A stretch of DNA of 10,105 bases from an uncultured Ruminococcus sp. (lineage in GTDB: Bacteria > Bacillota > Clostridia > Oscillospirales > Ruminococcaceae), in the NCBI GenBank assembly GCA_945835085.1, contig CAMAIG010000028.1, positions 1-10,105 on the forward strand, in the 5' to 3' direction. The notes beneath the pieces were generated by a model. The model was not told where the DNA came from. It did not search any database and saw nothing but the letters and a program-made list of their open reading frames with translations. Made by a program: the position numbers and the translations under genes. Shown piece after piece: positions 8,753 to 10,105 of this stretch (position 1 is the first letter of the stretch; each line of letters starts with the position of its first letter).

Positions 8753-9414
8753 TGGGCACATTTTCGGCATTATTCAAGATGATACGGCTTGCAGATGCAT
8801 ATGTAAGCCATGAGGTCAATGATTTTTATTATCTGACCTGCACCTCCTGCCGTGATGTCAATGTGACCTTTGCAAGAGTGCCGAAGAATGCAGAAAAGCA
8901 CTCCATTCCCGGGCAGACTGTATACAAATGCAGGCGATGCGGCAAGGAATATTACTGCGATGCCTTTGCGGAAGCCGCACTGCTCCCTCCCGAGGAAGCG
9001 TACAGGCTGTGTCTGAAAAAACGCATGGGCATATCCCGGAAAATTATAAAGGGAACGCTTATTGCGGTGTTTATTTTCTGCCTGATATTCTTTCTTGCCA
9101 TGTTCCCCACAATGGGATTTAACAGGTTCACTGTGGGATTTCTGGCGGCGGTGATACTATCTCCCGGGGCATATCTGCTGTCCCTCATTTACGAGAAAAA
9201 AAGCTGCGAACGCTTTGCTCTGAGAATGCTCGGGGAAAGCGCCGAAAGACTTTCAAACAAGGAATATCTTAACAGAGTGCTTATCCATGACAAAATGCAT
9301 GAGGACTGCTATTATATGACGGTCATGCCAGAGGGCGAGGCTTACAGAAGCAGAAGTCCAGAGGATATTCTGAAATATAAGGATGAATTTTTCGGGCGCT
9401 TTTACGGCATATGA
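8752..9414 (+). CDS. Zinc-ribbon protein with a two-helix membrane hairpin
   Basis: This 220-aa protein is not one I can name. An amphipathic N-terminal stretch is followed by a four-cysteine zinc ribbon (C30-x2-C33 and C60-x2-C63, 26 residues apart). Next come a conserved segment with YYCDAFAEAALLPPEEAYR (67-85), two hydrophobic helices at about 98-118 and 127-146, and a C-terminal domain (150-220) with ERLSNKEYL and CYY (186-188). Bases flank the hairpin on both sides (K89, K90, R91, R96, K97, K100; K149, K150), so both soluble parts should be cytoplasmic. The following gene is a paralogue without the hairpin. The start ATG overlaps the upstream stop as TAATG and has no good ribosome binding site, so it probably relies on coupled re-initiation. 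The next methionine (8779) has none either. The zinc-binding fold is inferred from the cysteine pattern. Confidence 0.82.
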   Translation: MGTFSALFKMIRLADAYVSHEVNDFYYLTCTSCRDVNVTFARVPKNAEKHSIPGQTVYKCRRCGKEYYCDAFAEAALLPPEEAYRLCLKKRMGISRKIIKGTLIAVFIFCLIFFLAMFPTMGFNRFTVGFLAAVILSPGAYLLSLIYEKKSCERFALRMLGESAERLSNKEYLNRVLIHDKMHEDCYYMTVMPEGEAYRSRSPEDILKYKDEFFGRFYGI

Positions 9415-9473
9415 TCTGAATCAATAAGGGGAATACCCCGAATTAAACAGCACATTTTCGGAGGTAAGCAGCA

Positions 9474-9983
9474 ATGGGACTTATCGGAATAGCGGCGTCA
9501 ATTATTCACAGGATACTGAAAGGACCCGAAAAATATCTGCTGTGCAGATGCCCGGGCTGTAAAAATATTTTACATAAGCATAAGCCCGACGCTGTACCAA
9601 AAAGCGTTGACCTGCCGCCGCTTTTATTCTGCTCCAAATGCGGCAAGCGGGTTTGCGACCCCTATGCTGCGGAAATAGCGCTGCTGTCCCCGGAAAATGC
9701 CTACAGAGCTGCGGCAAAGGGTTATCCCGGAACATGGAGCATGGAGCTTCAGAAGGATCAATATGCTGTCAGCCGTCTTAAAAAAAGCCTTGAAAGGCTT
9801 GCCGATGAAAAGTATTTAATGGAAATACTGTCGCTCCAGGGAATGTCCCCGGAATGCTATTATGCCGTGTTTAACGGCGAAAGGCTACGTTTCAATGCCC
9901 GAAACGGCAGCACCACACCCTCGCCTCTTACCGAGGAGCAGTATTTGCAGAGATTTTTTGCGGCAGACTATGGCAGACTATAA
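9474..9983 (+). CDS. Soluble zinc-ribbon paralogue of the preceding protein
   Basis: This 169-aa protein has no function I can name. It resembles the preceding gene product throughout. A zinc ribbon (C26-x2-C29 and C53-x2-C56) is followed by VCDPYAAEIALLSPENAYR (60-78), which lines up with the neighbour's CDAFAEAALLPPEEAYR. Then come LERLADEKYL (106-115), ECYY (127-130) and an EEQYLQRFF tail. Between AYR and ERL it has 28 residues where the neighbour has 79. The 51-residue difference matches the membrane hairpin, so this copy should be cytoplasmic, perhaps peripheral through its hydrophobic N-terminus (1-15). GGAGGT (9460-9465), 8 nt before the ATG, is the clearest ribosome binding site in the downstream half. 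The gene lies 59 nt after its paralogue and probably belongs to the same transcript. Confidence 0.82.
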   Translation: MGLIGIAASIIHRILKGPEKYLLCRCPGCKNILHKHKPDAVPKSVDLPPLLFCSKCGKRVCDPYAAEIALLSPENAYRAAAKGYPGTWSMELQKDQYAVSRLKKSLERLADEKYLMEILSLQGMSPECYYAVFNGERLRFNARNGSTTPSPLTEEQYLQRFFAADYGRL

Positions 9984-10032
9984 TATCACGGGGCAGTAAC
10001 AGCGAAATAGATTTGTTAAATGTGCATATACA

Positions 10033-10050
10033 CAGGCGTATATATACCTG
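10033..10050 (+). promoter_or_regulatory. Imperfect 18-bp dyad, possible operator
   Basis: The sequence CAGGCGTATATATACCTG is a dyad whose half-sites CAGGCGTAT and CAGGTATAT agree at seven of nine positions. It lies in the 122-nt gap after the last gene, about 36 nt before a TTGACA hexamer. It could be an operator for a gene beyond the window. Its alternating TA core makes chance symmetry fairly easy, so the call is weak. The rest of the gap shows no gene and no GC-rich hairpin with a T-run. Confidence 0.25.
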
Positions 10051-10085
10051 GTTATTGTCATATTCAACAAAAATGCGATATCCTG

Positions 10086-10091
10086 TTGACA
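10086..10091 (+). promoter_or_regulatory. Possible -35 hexamer of a promoter cut by the window edge
   Basis: TTGACA at 10086-10091 is a perfect -35 consensus. With a 17-nt spacer the -10 would begin at about 10109, beyond the window, so it cannot be checked. If real, it would start a new transcription unit after the zinc-ribbon paralogue. Confidence 0.35.
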
Positions 10092-10105
10092 AAAGCAGAG
10101 ATGCG

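Noticed and set aside
9428..9439. GGGG-AATA-CCCC hairpin between the two zinc-ribbon genes, considered as a terminator
   Set aside because: The stem is only 4 bp and is not followed by a T-run, so termination there is not supported.
1..10105. Frequent AGCGG pentamers (the Bacillus subtilis Chi sequence) considered as Chi sites
   Set aside because: A 5-mer is common by chance and favoured by local codon use, and the Chi sequence of this organism is unknown; a genome-wide strand-bias count would be needed.
1..10105. Mobile element, CRISPR array, tRNA/rRNA or phage defence cluster
   Set aside because: No transposase, integrase, regular repeats, terminal inverted repeats, cloverleaf-like segment or defence effector was seen; AddAB is a core repair enzyme even though it also degrades foreign linear DNA.

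Overview
The window looks like the chromosome of a Firmicute (Bacillota), most likely of the Oscillospiraceae/Ruminococcus type. This is inferred from moderate GC content, frequent ATA isoleucine codons, AGGAG-type ribosome binding sites, a sigma-A-like promoter and the Firmicute gene order addB-addA. No species can be named from the sequence alone. All seven genes lie on the plus strand with gaps of 59 nt or less, and the layout reads as one transcription unit. No mobile element, CRISPR array, tRNA or rRNA is visible.

Positions 1-64 hold a good extended -10 promoter (TTGAAA, 17-nt spacer, TATACT). The transcript should start near position 42, which fixes the first gene's start at 65. Gene 1 is a polytopic rhomboid-like protein without the catalytic GxSG serine. 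Gene 2 overlaps it by ATGA and encodes a 179-aa AAG/MPG-family 3-methyladenine DNA glycosylase with its active-site residues intact. Genes 3 and 4 (1291-8324) are addB and addA, the two subunits of the AddAB helicase-nuclease. AddB keeps its Walker A motif, its nuclease motif and the four cysteines of the iron-sulfur cluster. AddA keeps all UvrD-type helicase motifs and its RecB-family nuclease.

Downstream (8339-9983) lie three small genes I cannot assign to a named function. The first has one membrane helix followed by an excisionase/MerR-like helix-turn-helix fold that is acidic. The second and third are tandem paralogues with an N-terminal zinc ribbon and a shared C-terminal domain. The second carries a two-helix membrane hairpin that the third lacks. 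The last 122 nt hold no gene, but contain an imperfect 18-bp dyad and a TTGACA hexamer close to the window edge.

The readable theme is DNA repair. The glycosylase makes abasic sites, which can become strand breaks, and AddAB processes double-strand ends for recombination. The rhomboid-like protein and the three downstream proteins are linked to this only by position. No clear new defence or mobile system is present; the best candidate for something undescribed is the three-gene set after addA.
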